A DNA stretch of 64,000 nt. It comes from Bacillota bacterium. Its GTDB lineage: Bacteria; Bacillota; Clostridia; Lachnospirales; Lachnospiraceae. This document shows positions 42,362 to 51,530 of the stretch, one piece after another. The DNA lies in assembly GCA_023421505.1 (NCBI GenBank), contig JAEZTJ010000008.1, positions 147,215-211,214 of the forward strand, given 5' to 3'. The notes under the pieces were generated by a model. That model saw only the letters and a program-made list of their open reading frames with translations, was not told the origin of the DNA and ran no database searches. How positions within the stretch are numbered: position 1 is the stretch's first letter; each line of letters opens with the position of its first letter. A program made the position numbers and the translations under genes.

Positions 42362-43357
42362 ATGGCAACGATAAAGGATATTGCTGACAAGCTAGGAATT
42401 GCAGTAAGTACTGTCTCAAAGGGTCTAAACGGTGCAAACGACATCAGCGAAGAGATGCGGCAGCTTGTACTTGAAACAGCTGTTGAGATGGGATATGCCA
42501 CTAAAAAAATGAAAACCTTAATTAAACGTAAGGTTTGCATTTTTATTGAAAATATGGATTATGAAAATATCGAGCAGTTTGGTTATGACATTATAACAGG
42601 CTTTAGGCTAGCCGCAGCAAAAAATCATATTGAGGTTAACGTTATTCCTACGAACTTAAATATGCAAACTACTGAAAAATATGATACTTATATGTTAAAG
42701 AATGGTTACAGCGGAGCTTTTCTCTTGGGATTTACCCTTCATGATGACTGGGTAAAACAACTAACTAAAACTTCTGTACCAACCGTTCTACTGGATAACT
42801 ATATAGAAAAAAACAATCACATCGGTTATGTGGGAACGGACAATGAGGAAGGGATAGACTTAGCAGTCGAACATCTTTATCAGCTTGGTCATAAAAAAAT
42901 AGCGTTCTTAAATGGTTCAAAAAATTCTATGGTTTCACAACAAAGACAGCAGGCCTTCTTAAACAGCATGCTAAGGCATGGCTTAACTCCTGAGGATAGT
43001 CTTATTGCTTATGGCTATTATGTTCCTGATTGTGCAAAGGATCATGTACCAGAATTTATTAATAATGGAGCAACTGCTATCATGTGTGCAAGCGATTTAA
43101 TCGCTTCGGGGGTAATCCTTGAAGTACAGAAGCAAGGCTTAAAGGTTCCAGGTGATATCAGTGTGATAGGCTTTGACGATCTTCCGATTGCAGAAGCAAT
43201 GAAGCCCACCTTAACAACTATCCGTCAGGACCGCACTGATTTAGGTAAGAGTGCCTTTTTGCTGTTAGATGGGCTTATTCATAATGTAACGATAAGCAAA
43301 TTATTATTAAGGCCTAAATTTATCAGAAGAAACAGCTCTGCTTTTTGTAAGCTTTAA
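42362..43357 (+). CDS. LacI-family transcriptional regulator
   Basis: The 331-residue protein begins with the LacI helix-turn-helix and hinge (MATIKDIADKLGIAVSTVSKGLNGANDISEEMRQLVLETAVEMGY). The sugar-binding periplasmic-protein-like domain follows (FLLGFTLHDDWVKQL, HIGYVGTDNEEGIDLAVEHLYQLGHKKIAFLNGS, VPGDISVIGFDDLPIAEAMKPTLTTIRQD). The start is ATG 42362 (TAGGAGAA upstream). It is divergent from glgP, so glycogen or maltodextrin metabolism is a possible target. The effector is unknown. Confidence 0.9.
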   Translation: MATIKDIADKLGIAVSTVSKGLNGANDISEEMRQLVLETAVEMGYATKKMKTLIKRKVCIFIENMDYENIEQFGYDIITGFRLAAAKNHIEVNVIPTNLNMQTTEKYDTYMLKNGYSGAFLLGFTLHDDWVKQLTKTSVPTVLLDNYIEKNNHIGYVGTDNEEGIDLAVEHLYQLGHKKIAFLNGSKNSMVSQQRQQAFLNSMLRHGLTPEDSLIAYGYYVPDCAKDHVPEFINNGATAIMCASDLIASGVILEVQKQGLKVPGDISVIGFDDLPIAEAMKPTLTTIRQDRTDLGKSAFLLLDGLIHNVTISKLLLRPKFIRRNSSAFCKL

Positions 43358-43360
43358 CCT

Positions 43361-43945
43361 TTAAGCATTTTTCTTTTTTAGCCCATGATAAAGCTTCGTA
43401 TATTCTTTCACATATAGCAAGAAGGATAATAATAAAAACGCTCCGCATAAAAGCATTAATATATTAACCGCTAAAGCATCTAAAGTTGGGATAGACACTA
43501 GTACAAGCATAACCGCATAAAATACGGTTGTGGAAATCTTCCCAAACCATTTTGCACCATTTAGCTTTGTTCCCTTCTTAAGCATCACAATTCCAGCCAC
43601 CAGTAAAAATAGCTGCATAATTACAAATAGTATCAAAAGTAAAAACATCCATTTGATTTTTACTACTAAAACAAATATGAGAGCCGCCTGTGTAAGCTTA
43701 TCAGCTAGTGGATCAATCAACTTACCAAACTCCGTGATCATATCAAATCTACGCGCGATAAAGCCGTCCATAAAATCTGTAATACCTGAAATGAGTACAA
43801 CAACAGCTGCACGCATATATTCTCTGGGATAGGATGCTTTCATATATAGGAATACGAAAACCGGGATTAATAAAAATCTTATATAGCATAAAACATTCGG
43901 TATTTTAATTAAATCCTTTTTTGAAAATTTTGATATTAGTTTCAT
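43361..43945 (-). CDS. pgsA: CDP-diacylglycerol-glycerol-3-phosphate 3-phosphatidyltransferase
   Basis: The 194-residue membrane enzyme makes phosphatidylglycerol phosphate. The CDP-alcohol phosphotransferase motif D-x2-DG-x2-AR-x8-G-x3-D-x3-D is complete in ITDFMDGFIARRFDMITEFGKLIDPLAD. The hydrophobic segments around it fit the six-helix fold, with a short basic N-terminus (KLISKFSKKDLIKIPNVLCYIRFLLIPVFVF). AGGGAG precedes the ATG. It converges on the LacI-family gene with only three bases between the stops. Confidence 0.92.
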   Translation of the reverse strand: MKLISKFSKKDLIKIPNVLCYIRFLLIPVFVFLYMKASYPREYMRAAVVVLISGITDFMDGFIARRFDMITEFGKLIDPLADKLTQAALIFVLVVKIKWMFLLLILFVIMQLFLLVAGIVMLKKGTKLNGAKWFGKISTTVFYAVMLVLVSIPTLDALAVNILMLLCGAFLLLSFLLYVKEYTKLYHGLKKKNA

Positions 43946-44243
43946 TGATTTCTCCCTTATTGCCCAAGGTTATGAATTGATATTCATGAAGCGCTTATAT
44001 ATTTATATTATGCACATAAACCATTTTGAATAATGCCCACGAAATACCAGTTTTATAATAATATTACCATAATTAATTTAAATTTGGTAGAAAAATTTAT
44101 GAAACCTTATTATCTTATATTTTATCTTTTATCTTGCGAATCTTGGTATGATTCTTCTAATAAATTATACGGTAAATTGAGCAATTAGAATAAGTTTATA
44201 TAAATACCCACATATAAAACTTTTAAGCTTAAGCAGTATAAGT

Positions 44244-44361
44244 AAGAGGATATCCCATAGCTTAAGTAAGGCTGATTGTCCAATAATATCCAGAATATGA
44301 ATACTCATAAAGCTTACTGTATATTATTTGAATCAGAACTAAACTTTTCGGATATCCTCTT
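44244..44361. repeat. Long imperfect inverted repeat in the pgsA-leuS gap
   Basis: The 493-bp gap between pgsA and leuS has no ORF. It holds AAGAGGATATCC at the left and GGATATCCTCTT at the right of a 118-bp unit. Further pairing inside comes from CTGATT/AATCAG and AATAATATCCAG/CTGTATATTATT. The whole can fold into one long hairpin. It may be a terminator of leuS, a small MITE, or a structured RNA; no target duplication was seen. Confidence 0.55.
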
Positions 44362-44438
44362 TCCCAATTAGTAATACTTAATTAACTATTTGCTTAAAAT
44401 CTTTTAATATCAAATCGCTCTACAGCCTTTGAAGACTA

Positions 44439-46847
44439 TTATTTAACTACAATATTGACAATCTTTCCGGGGACATATATTTCCTTCACAATTGTTCCAG
44501 TAAGCTTATCTTCCATAGCAGTCTTTGCTGCGGCAATCATGTCATCCTTCGGTGCATCTGCAGCTACTTTAATTGTCGTCTTCGTCTTACCATTAATCTG
44601 AACGGCAATTTCTATCTCACTGTCCTTCATCTTTTCTTCATCATGGATCGGCCAGGTATTTCTAAATACAGAAGAGCTATGGCCTAACTGCTCCCATAAT
44701 TCCTCACTCACATGCGGGATGAACGGAGCCAGTAAAACAACTGCTGTCTCCAGTGTCTCCCTATCAATTGCCCCAGTCTTCTTAACCATATCAATCATTT
44801 TATTGTTATATTCCATAAAACCACTGACCACCGTATTCAGACTGAAGGTCTCTAAGCGATTCGTGATATCGTATATCATTCGATGACGTAATTTCACCAT
44901 TTCGTCGGTAGGTGCTACATTACTGTCCTTATTCTCCATAACCAGATTATAGAAACGGTTAATAAAACGGTAAACACCATCAATTCCTCTGTCATCCCAT
45001 TCTGAATCAAGCTCCGGCGGACCAACAAACAATTCATACATTCTTAAAGAGTCGCAGCCGTAATCATTGACGAGCGCATCCGGTGATACGACATTACCCT
45101 TGGACTTACTCATCTTCGCACCGTTCTTGCCAATCATACCCTGATTGAACAGCTTGGTAAAGGGTTCATCAAAGTCAACTACTCCGATGTCATATAAAAA
45201 TTTAGTATAAAATCTGGAATAAAGTAAATGCAGTACTGCATGCTCCACGCCACCGATATACATATCTACCGGTAGATATTCATGAGCCTTCTCCTTGGAT
45301 ACCAGCTCCTTGTCATTCTTATTATCCACATAACGTAAGAAATACCAGGAAGAGCCTGCCCATTGAGGCATCGTATTGGTTTCTCTCTTAGCCGGAGCAC
45401 CACAGACAGGGCAGGTAGTATTTACCCATTCATGGATATCGGCAAGAGGAGATTCACCGGTTCCTGTCGGCTGATACTTCTCAACCTCTGGTAATAATAA
45501 AGGAAGCTGCTCCTCAGGAATAGGAACTGCACCACAATGTTCACAGTGAACAATCGGAATAGGCTCACCCCAGTAACGCTGTCTGGAAAATACCCAGTCA
45601 CGAAGCTTGTAATTAACTGTCTTCTTACCGATACCCAGCTTATCTAGCATATCGGGGACTTCCTTTTTTGCCTTATTTGAATCCATTCCGGTCCATTCCC
45701 CGGAGTTTATCATAATACCTGCTTCGGTATAAGGGTGAGTAAAATCCGGGTTTTCTTTTCCATCCGGAGAGATCACCTGAATGATCGGTATATTGAATTT
45801 CGTAGCAAAATCAAAGTCTCTTTCGTCATGAGCCGGAACACACATAATAGCACCGGTACCGTAATCAGCAAGTACATAATCTGATAACCAGATCGGGATC
45901 GTTTTCCCCGTGATAGGATTTAATGCATAGCTTCCTGTAAATACGCCGGTTTTCTCCTTATCCTGCATACGATCTACAGAGGATCTCATGGAGGATTTGA
46001 AGATATAATCCTCAACTGCTGATCTTGTTTCGTCTGTTGCAAGTTCCTTCGCCATTGCATGCTCTGGAGCTAATACCATAAAGGTTGCACCATATAAAGT
46101 ATCCGGTCTTGTTGTATAGACACGGATTGACTTATTCATACCATCAACTGCAAAGTCTACTTCGGCTCCATAGCTTTTACCAATCCAATCTGACTGCATC
46201 TTTTTAACCTTTTCCGGCCAGTCTAGCTTATTTAAATCCTCTAAAAGACGATCTGCATATTCGGTTATCTTAAGCATCCATTGCTTTAAATTTTTCTTTG
46301 TGACCGGAGAGCCACAGCGTTCGCACTCACCGTTTACAACCTCTTCATTCGCAAGGCCTGTCTTACAGGAAGGACACCAGTTAATCGGCATTTCCTTCTC
46401 GTATGCTAATCCTGCCTTAAACATTTTTACAAAGATCCATTGGGTCCATTTATAAAAATCAGGATCTGTTGTGTTTACCTCCATATCCCAATCATAAATT
46501 GCTGCAATCTCATTGATCTGTCTTTTAATATTCGCTACATTCTCTGCCGTGGATTTACTTGGATGAACCCCCATCTTAATTGCATAATTCTCAGCAGGCA
46601 GACCAAATGCATCCCAACCCATCGGATGAATGATGTAATGTCCCTTTAATATCTTATATCTACTCCAAACATCACTGATTACATACCCTCTCCAATGTCC
46701 AACATGAAGTCCGCTGCCCGATGGATATGGGAACATATCAAGGCAATAATACTTTGGTTTTTTACCGTCCTTCACATTAACTGGATTGGCCTCCCAGATT
46801 TTATGCCATTTCTTTTCAACTTCCTTATGATTATAAGGTGCTGCCAT
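44439..46847 (-). CDS. leuS: Leucyl-tRNA synthetase
   Basis: The 802-residue class Ia synthetase charges tRNA-Leu. Visible marks are the HIGH region PYPSGSGLHVGHWRGYVISDV, zinc-knuckle Cys pairs (CPSCKTGLANEEVVNGECERCG), the CP1 editing domain with TTRPDTLYGATFMVLAPEH, and KMSKS (GKNGAKMSKSKGNVVSPD). A C-terminal anticodon-binding domain ends KEIYVPGKIVNIVVK. TAGGAGGAG precedes the ATG. Expression should follow leucine starvation through the T-box leader upstream. Confidence 0.97.
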   Translation of the reverse strand: MAAPYNHKEVEKKWHKIWEANPVNVKDGKKPKYYCLDMFPYPSGSGLHVGHWRGYVISDVWSRYKILKGHYIIHPMGWDAFGLPAENYAIKMGVHPSKSTAENVANIKRQINEIAAIYDWDMEVNTTDPDFYKWTQWIFVKMFKAGLAYEKEMPINWCPSCKTGLANEEVVNGECERCGSPVTKKNLKQWMLKITEYADRLLEDLNKLDWPEKVKKMQSDWIGKSYGAEVDFAVDGMNKSIRVYTTRPDTLYGATFMVLAPEHAMAKELATDETRSAVEDYIFKSSMRSSVDRMQDKEKTGVFTGSYALNPITGKTIPIWLSDYVLADYGTGAIMCVPAHDERDFDFATKFNIPIIQVISPDGKENPDFTHPYTEAGIMINSGEWTGMDSNKAKKEVPDMLDKLGIGKKTVNYKLRDWVFSRQRYWGEPIPIVHCEHCGAVPIPEEQLPLLLPEVEKYQPTGTGESPLADIHEWVNTTCPVCGAPAKRETNTMPQWAGSSWYFLRYVDNKNDKELVSKEKAHEYLPVDMYIGGVEHAVLHLLYSRFYTKFLYDIGVVDFDEPFTKLFNQGMIGKNGAKMSKSKGNVVSPDALVNDYGCDSLRMYELFVGPPELDSEWDDRGIDGVYRFINRFYNLVMENKDSNVAPTDEMVKLRHRMIYDITNRLETFSLNTVVSGFMEYNNKMIDMVKKTGAIDRETLETAVVLLAPFIPHVSEELWEQLGHSSSVFRNTWPIHDEEKMKDSEIEIAVQINGKTKTTIKVAADAPKDDMIAAAKTAMEDKLTGTIVKEIYVPGKIVNIVVK

Positions 46848-46964
46848 AAAAACTCCTCCTATAAAGTTTATGATAATTCAAAATGAATAAGTATGAATTT
46901 ATATTCACTTCTTATTATAAAAGTACAAGAGCAATAAGCCTGTAGTGTCTTATTGCATAAAAAA

Positions 46965-47240
46965 ACCTTCCGCCTCATATTAAGAGACGAAAGGTCAACT
47001 TCCGTGGTACCACTCATTTTCGTATACTTACAGCTTATTTTTATATAGTAAGCTTAATAATATATACGCACTTTTATTCTTTAACGGGAATACCGCTCCT
47101 GCCTACTATCATTCAACCGGAGAGCTCAAAGGCGAGTTGGGAGACTGCTGCTGCTGCCTTTCACCTTCCGGCAGCTCTCTGAAAGCTCAATTTCTCTTAA
47201 TACTCCTTATCCATGCTTTTACATTATAACTTCTTTCATA
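46965..47240 (-). promoter_or_regulatory. T-box leader of leuS
   Basis: Reading the minus strand, the leader starts near 47240 and contains an AGAGAGCTGCCGGAAGG region with GGTGAAAGGCAGC typical of stem I. It holds the T-box core AATGAGTGGTACCACGG near 47001-47017. It ends in a terminator stem ACCTTTCGTCTC / GAGGCGGAAGGT (46984-46995 with 46965-46976) with a T run. Uncharged tRNA binding switches this to an antiterminator. An ACTCGCC sequence in the leader could supply the Leu specifier CTC, but I cannot prove the specifier position. Confidence 0.88.
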
Positions 47241-47247
47241 TTCTTTT

Positions 47248-47276
47248 AATATAATCAGAGCTTATATATTTGTCAA
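47248..47276 (-). promoter_or_regulatory. Promoter of the leuS T-box transcript
   Basis: On the minus strand TTGACA (47276-47271) and TATATT (47253-47248) are 17 bases apart, placing the start of transcription just before the T-box stem I. Confidence 0.78.
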
Positions 47277-47324
47277 GGTTTTTATGATAATTCCAACGAG
47301 AAGACAACTTTTTGTGTGATTATC

Positions 47325-48857
47325 TTACATTTTCAGTAAACCTTCCAATTCAACAATCATTTCATTTAAAATATCAACTTGCTGAACCATAACCATAATT
47401 TCATTTGTATTTTCTTGAACCATTTTTGTTATATCCGTAAATTGATGGTTTTCGTCATTAATACTTTTTGAAATGTCTTCATTTATATTAACTGTTAAGT
47501 TAATTGCATTCACTTGCTTTTTCTGAATGATATCTGCTTCTTTTATTGCCTCAGTTGACTTTTTTAACAGATTAATCATATTACGAATGCTGGTAACTGT
47601 TTCAACTAAAACCTTATTTTGCTCTACTAATTGCATGCTGTTTTCATTCATGAATTTAGCTACTTCAAGTGTGCCATTTTGTATTTTTTCTACGATACTG
47701 TTAACATCATTTAAAGAATTTTTTGTATGATTAGCAAGCTTTCCAACTTCCTGTGCAACAACAGTAAATCCTTTTCCTGCTTCTCCGGCTCTTGCTGCTT
47801 CTATGGATGCATTCAGGGCAAGTAAATTCGTTGAGGTTGCAATTGAGTTGATAATATCTAAGGTATTCCCTATCTCCCCTACATTCTCAGTCAATTTATC
47901 TATAACATTCTTTGTATCCTTCGTTGAATTTTCAACCTTCTCGCTGATCTCCATCAAATTCATTAATGCGACTTCATTTGAAGAAGAAATGTTAACCAGA
48001 TCGTTCGAGATCACATTTACTGCTTGCATTTTTTCAGACATTTCCTTACTGCTTTGTTCTAGTTCATTTAAATTATCCATACTTTGTACAGATTTATTCA
48101 ACATGACCCCATTATTTTCTAATAAATTTTCACTGATTGCAGAAAGTTCCTCTGTTGAGGCACTTTCATTCTGTGATGTTGCAAGCAATAAGGAGCTTGA
48201 TCCAACCAACTTATCTGTTAGCTCAGATACTTTATTTAGAACCTCTTTTACTTTATTATTATTACGATCCAGTTCATCCTTTTTTGCATTAACTAAAAAG
48301 ATACCACCTAAATACGTTAACAGAAAACAGATTGACATCGTTAGAATTATACAGATAATACGCAAGCACATCTCCGGGATAAACATCTTATCCCTTACAG
48401 GTAATAATTTATCTCCATTTATAATCCAGGATAACGCTATTGATACAATAAGCCCAAATATTGTTGCACCCACCATTTTGCAGTCAAAAAACAAAATAGC
48501 AAACAATAAAAAGAAGAAAGCATATCCCCAAAACTCTCTGGAGGGTATTAAATAAGATATGTAATTCCACTGAACTATGATTATAAAAATAAAATAAATT
48601 TTTCCGTATTTAAGATATTGTAACTTCAATTTACCAGCTTCATAACTATTCTTAATTATGAAAAGTCCAATTATAATATAAATCACATCTACTACCATAA
48701 AGCTGATTAACCCTAACCAGGATACTAAGGGATAATATCCCATAATCTTTAGTATTGCAAATACCGCTGACGCACAAAAGCAACCAAAAGTCATAGTAAA
48801 CATTGTTATTCGAAAGACTTTAGCATAATACTCTTCAATAACTGATAAATCCTTCAT
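47325..48857 (-). CDS. Methyl-accepting chemotaxis protein
   Basis: The 510-residue receptor has an N-terminal block of about six membrane helices (residues 15-200, for example FTMTFGCFCASAVFAILKIMG and ICIILTMSICFLLTYLGGIFL) and no periplasmic sensor domain. The cytoplasmic signalling hairpin follows, with the conserved tip INSIATSTNLLALNASIEAARAGEAGKGFTVVAQEVGKLANHTKNSLNDV. The integral membrane sensing part suggests it reports membrane or energy state. GGGGAGGG precedes the ATG. No che genes are nearby. Confidence 0.92.
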   Translation of the reverse strand: MKDLSVIEEYYAKVFRITMFTMTFGCFCASAVFAILKIMGYYPLVSWLGLISFMVVDVIYIIIGLFIIKNSYEAGKLKLQYLKYGKIYFIFIIIVQWNYISYLIPSREFWGYAFFFLLFAILFFDCKMVGATIFGLIVSIALSWIINGDKLLPVRDKMFIPEMCLRIICIILTMSICFLLTYLGGIFLVNAKKDELDRNNNKVKEVLNKVSELTDKLVGSSSLLLATSQNESASTEELSAISENLLENNGVMLNKSVQSMDNLNELEQSSKEMSEKMQAVNVISNDLVNISSSNEVALMNLMEISEKVENSTKDTKNVIDKLTENVGEIGNTLDIINSIATSTNLLALNASIEAARAGEAGKGFTVVAQEVGKLANHTKNSLNDVNSIVEKIQNGTLEVAKFMNENSMQLVEQNKVLVETVTSIRNMINLLKKSTEAIKEADIIQKKQVNAINLTVNINEDISKSINDENHQFTDITKMVQENTNEIMVMVQQVDILNEMIVELEGLLKM

Positions 48858-49108
48858 ATAAGTACACCCTCCCCGTTTTAACGTATATCCTTTGTATTTA
48901 TGTAGAATATAGTTGTATTATACCATATTTTATCTTTTATTGCAATTTATCCCAACAATTAATTTTAATTATAAAATACCAAGAGTTGTAAATCAGTATA
49001 CATCTTGCTATTCAGGATTTAACTATTTGACTATGCTTTAAAATTTTTGGTTCATTTTGATTAATCCTTAGAATATATTGAAATAATTAATCATTAACAG
49101 GAGTCAGT

Positions 49109-49726
49109 ATGAATTCTATTCTAGCTATTATGAAGGAATATGGTCTATTAGCCGTATTTATAATAATATTACTTGAATATGCTTGCTTTCCAGTATCCAG
49201 TGAAATTGTCCTACCCTTCTCCGGTGCAATCGCTTCGATTAATCATACAAATTTTCTAGCCATTCTCTCATTAAGTGTCCTTGCCGGTCTAATCGGTACC
49301 GGAATTTGTTATACCCTGGGATGGTTTGGAGGCGGCGTACTTCTAACTGCAATCACACATAAATTTCCTAAAGCCCAAAAAGGAATAGATGCGGCCTATC
49401 GAAAATTTCAGAACAATGGTGCTGCTACTGTATGTATTGGCAGGGTTATACCCTTAATACGTACCTATATCGGTTTCATAGCAGGTGCTGCTAAGCTTAA
49501 TCCCATTACATATTTTTTTGCCTCTGCCATTGGTATTACCATCTGGAATACCCTGCTAATTGGTCTTGGCTACACACTTCGTGAGAATTATCGTAAAGTA
49601 GGTGAATATTACATCCGATATAAACACAATCTTATTCCTGTAGCGATCTTATTTGCAATCATGCTTATTATTAAATTAATATATCATCGAAAGAAAAGGA
49701 AAGAAATCCATCATCCATGCTCTTAA
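49109..49726 (+). CDS. DedA-family membrane protein
   Basis: This 205-residue membrane protein has the DedA/SNARE-associated pattern: LEYACFPVSSEIVLPFSGAIAS, GTGICYTLGWFGGG, the region FQNNGAATVCIGRVIPLIRTYIGFIAGAAKLNPITYFFASAIGITIWNTLLIGLGYTLREN, and a C-terminal basic tail. DedA proteins flip lipids such as undecaprenyl phosphate or phosphatidylethanolamine. CAGGAG precedes the ATG. It is a single-gene unit followed by a terminator. Confidence 0.9.
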   Translation: MNSILAIMKEYGLLAVFIIILLEYACFPVSSEIVLPFSGAIASINHTNFLAILSLSVLAGLIGTGICYTLGWFGGGVLLTAITHKFPKAQKGIDAAYRKFQNNGAATVCIGRVIPLIRTYIGFIAGAAKLNPITYFFASAIGITIWNTLLIGLGYTLRENYRKVGEYYIRYKHNLIPVAILFAIMLIIKLIYHRKKRKEIHHPCS

Positions 49727-49781
49727 TTCTATATGTATATGAGATTAATTTATTATAAGGATTAGGGAATCAAATCATTAC

Positions 49782-49820
49782 AAAACGGCTGCGTATTAAC
49801 ACCTACGCAGCCGTTTATTT
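49782..49820. terminator. Terminator between dedA and the MATE gene
   Basis: AAACGGCTGCGTA and TACGCAGCCGTTT form a 13-bp stem with T-rich right and A-rich left flank, usable on both strands. Confidence 0.8.
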
Positions 49821-49920
49821 GAATATGTTATATTCATAATATCCATAACTATTATGCTAAATCTCATTGAAATACATTGTGATTTACGAATGAGCTACAA
49901 TATTCATTCCTTTGTCATAA

Positions 49921-51279
49921 TCAGGCAGTTCTATGGATAATTGATTTTGACATCCATTTTCCAGATAAAACTCTGCCTATACCTACTAAAGCTGTGACAA
50001 ACCAGTTGATTGCAGTTGCCCACCATATACCATATACCCCGATAAATTGAGGTAAAATTAATACCAATGCCACTCTGCAGATCACCTCTGAAATACCCAT
50101 AATCAATGGAATATTGATGTCTCCTACACCGCTCAAAAAATTACGCGATACGAATATCATCCCAACTGCCGAGTAGAAGAAGCAGGTAATATGTAAAGCA
50201 TGGACTCCTATATTAACAACCTGTATAGCCTCTTTCTTCGTAAATAACCTCATGATAAATTCGCCGCCAAAAAAGATGGCAGGAAGCATAAGCAGACTAA
50301 AAAAGAGCATGATGAAGGAAGCTGAATGAAATCCTTTTTTGGCCCGGTCAAACCGACCTGCACCAACATTTTGCCCTGCAAAAGCAGATACTGCTGCACC
50401 TACTGACATTCCCGGCTGTAGTACAAGCTGTTCAATGCGTGCATATGCCGTATTAGCAGCAATTACTACCTTACCATAATCATTGATGACAGCCTGTAAA
50501 GCAATCATGGAGACTGAAATTAAAGCATTCTGTAAAGCAACAGGGATACCCAGACGCAGACATTTCTTAAATATCATCTTGTCCGGTTTAAATTCTTTAA
50601 GCGGCATTCGAAGTATCTTCACCTTTGCCAAAGCATATAGAATACAACAGATGGCTGATACTATCTGAGAAATTATTGTCGCTAACGCAACTCCCGGTAC
50701 ACCCCAATGAAAAACAATTACAAACAAAAGATCTAGACCCACATTGATCAGACTTGCCAGAGCCAAAAAAATAAGCGGTGTAAGTGAATCACCTAAAGCT
50801 CTGAGTACCGCAGCTATTCCGTTATAACAGGTAACTCCAAGAATACCCGCAAAGGTAATCTTCATATATAGATTAGATTGATCTATAATTGCTTCCGGCG
50901 TGTTCAAAAGCTTAAGTAGGGGACGGCTTGAAACAAAGCCGATCGTTCCCATAATTAATGATGCACCTAATACAGTGTAGGTAGCCGTAGCAAAAGCTTT
51001 TTTTACATTTTTATAATCCTTCGCTCCGAAATACTGAGAAATTACAATAGAAATTCCTGCCGATAATCCAAAAGCCAATCCGATAATCAGAAACACCAGT
51101 GATCCGGTAGCGCCAACAGCCGCCAGTGCATCCTCTCCAACAAATTTACCAACAACGATTGAATCGACCATATTATACAGTTGTTGAAACAGATTACCAA
51201 TCAGCATCGGTATAGAAAATTTTAGTATTAACTTTGTGGGTGAACCATCTGTCATATCTCTAGTAATTGATTTTCCCAT
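49921..51279 (-). CDS. MATE-family efflux transporter
   Basis: About 452 residues with twelve membrane segments. It has two copies of the MATE signature: N-terminal PMLIGNLFQQLYNMVDSIVVGKFVGEDALAAVGATGSL, and a second half starting GIPVALQNALISVSMIALQAVINDYG. It exports drugs or metabolites by Na+ or H+ antiport. The start is uncertain: ATG 51279 is preferred, as GGGTGGG lies at a proper distance; GTG 51291 would add four residues. It is divergent from the P-type ATPase. Confidence 0.92.
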   Translation of the reverse strand: MGKSITRDMTDGSPTKLILKFSIPMLIGNLFQQLYNMVDSIVVGKFVGEDALAAVGATGSLVFLIIGLAFGLSAGISIVISQYFGAKDYKNVKKAFATATYTVLGASLIMGTIGFVSSRPLLKLLNTPEAIIDQSNLYMKITFAGILGVTCYNGIAAVLRALGDSLTPLIFLALASLINVGLDLLFVIVFHWGVPGVALATIISQIVSAICCILYALAKVKILRMPLKEFKPDKMIFKKCLRLGIPVALQNALISVSMIALQAVINDYGKVVIAANTAYARIEQLVLQPGMSVGAAVSAFAGQNVGAGRFDRAKKGFHSASFIMLFFSLLMLPAIFFGGEFIMRLFTKKEAIQVVNIGVHALHITCFFYSAVGMIFVSRNFLSGVGDINIPLIMGISEVICRVALVLILPQFIGVYGIWWATAINWFVTALVGIGRVLSGKWMSKSIIHRTA

Positions 51280-51530
51280 TTTAACGCCCACCCTTCCTTA
51301 TTCTTTCACATAAAGCAGTCGCTATACAGGCTCCCAACAGTGAACTAGTCTTAGCGTAATGCAAGTATTATACTCCGTACTCATAAAGATTAAAATGTTT
51401 TATTTTATATTCTGCATGTAGATAAGCTTAATCTGCTTATCCTCTTTTACCTTGATACAATCCATTCATATTCCGATACAGTCCTCATATAATTAAAAGA
51501 AGATTTACCAAACCGGGAGTGAACATATCT

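Noticed and set aside
47803..48555. 250-codon plus-strand ORF
   Set aside because: It is antisense to the chemotaxis receptor and Ser/Phe-rich as expected of a complement frame.
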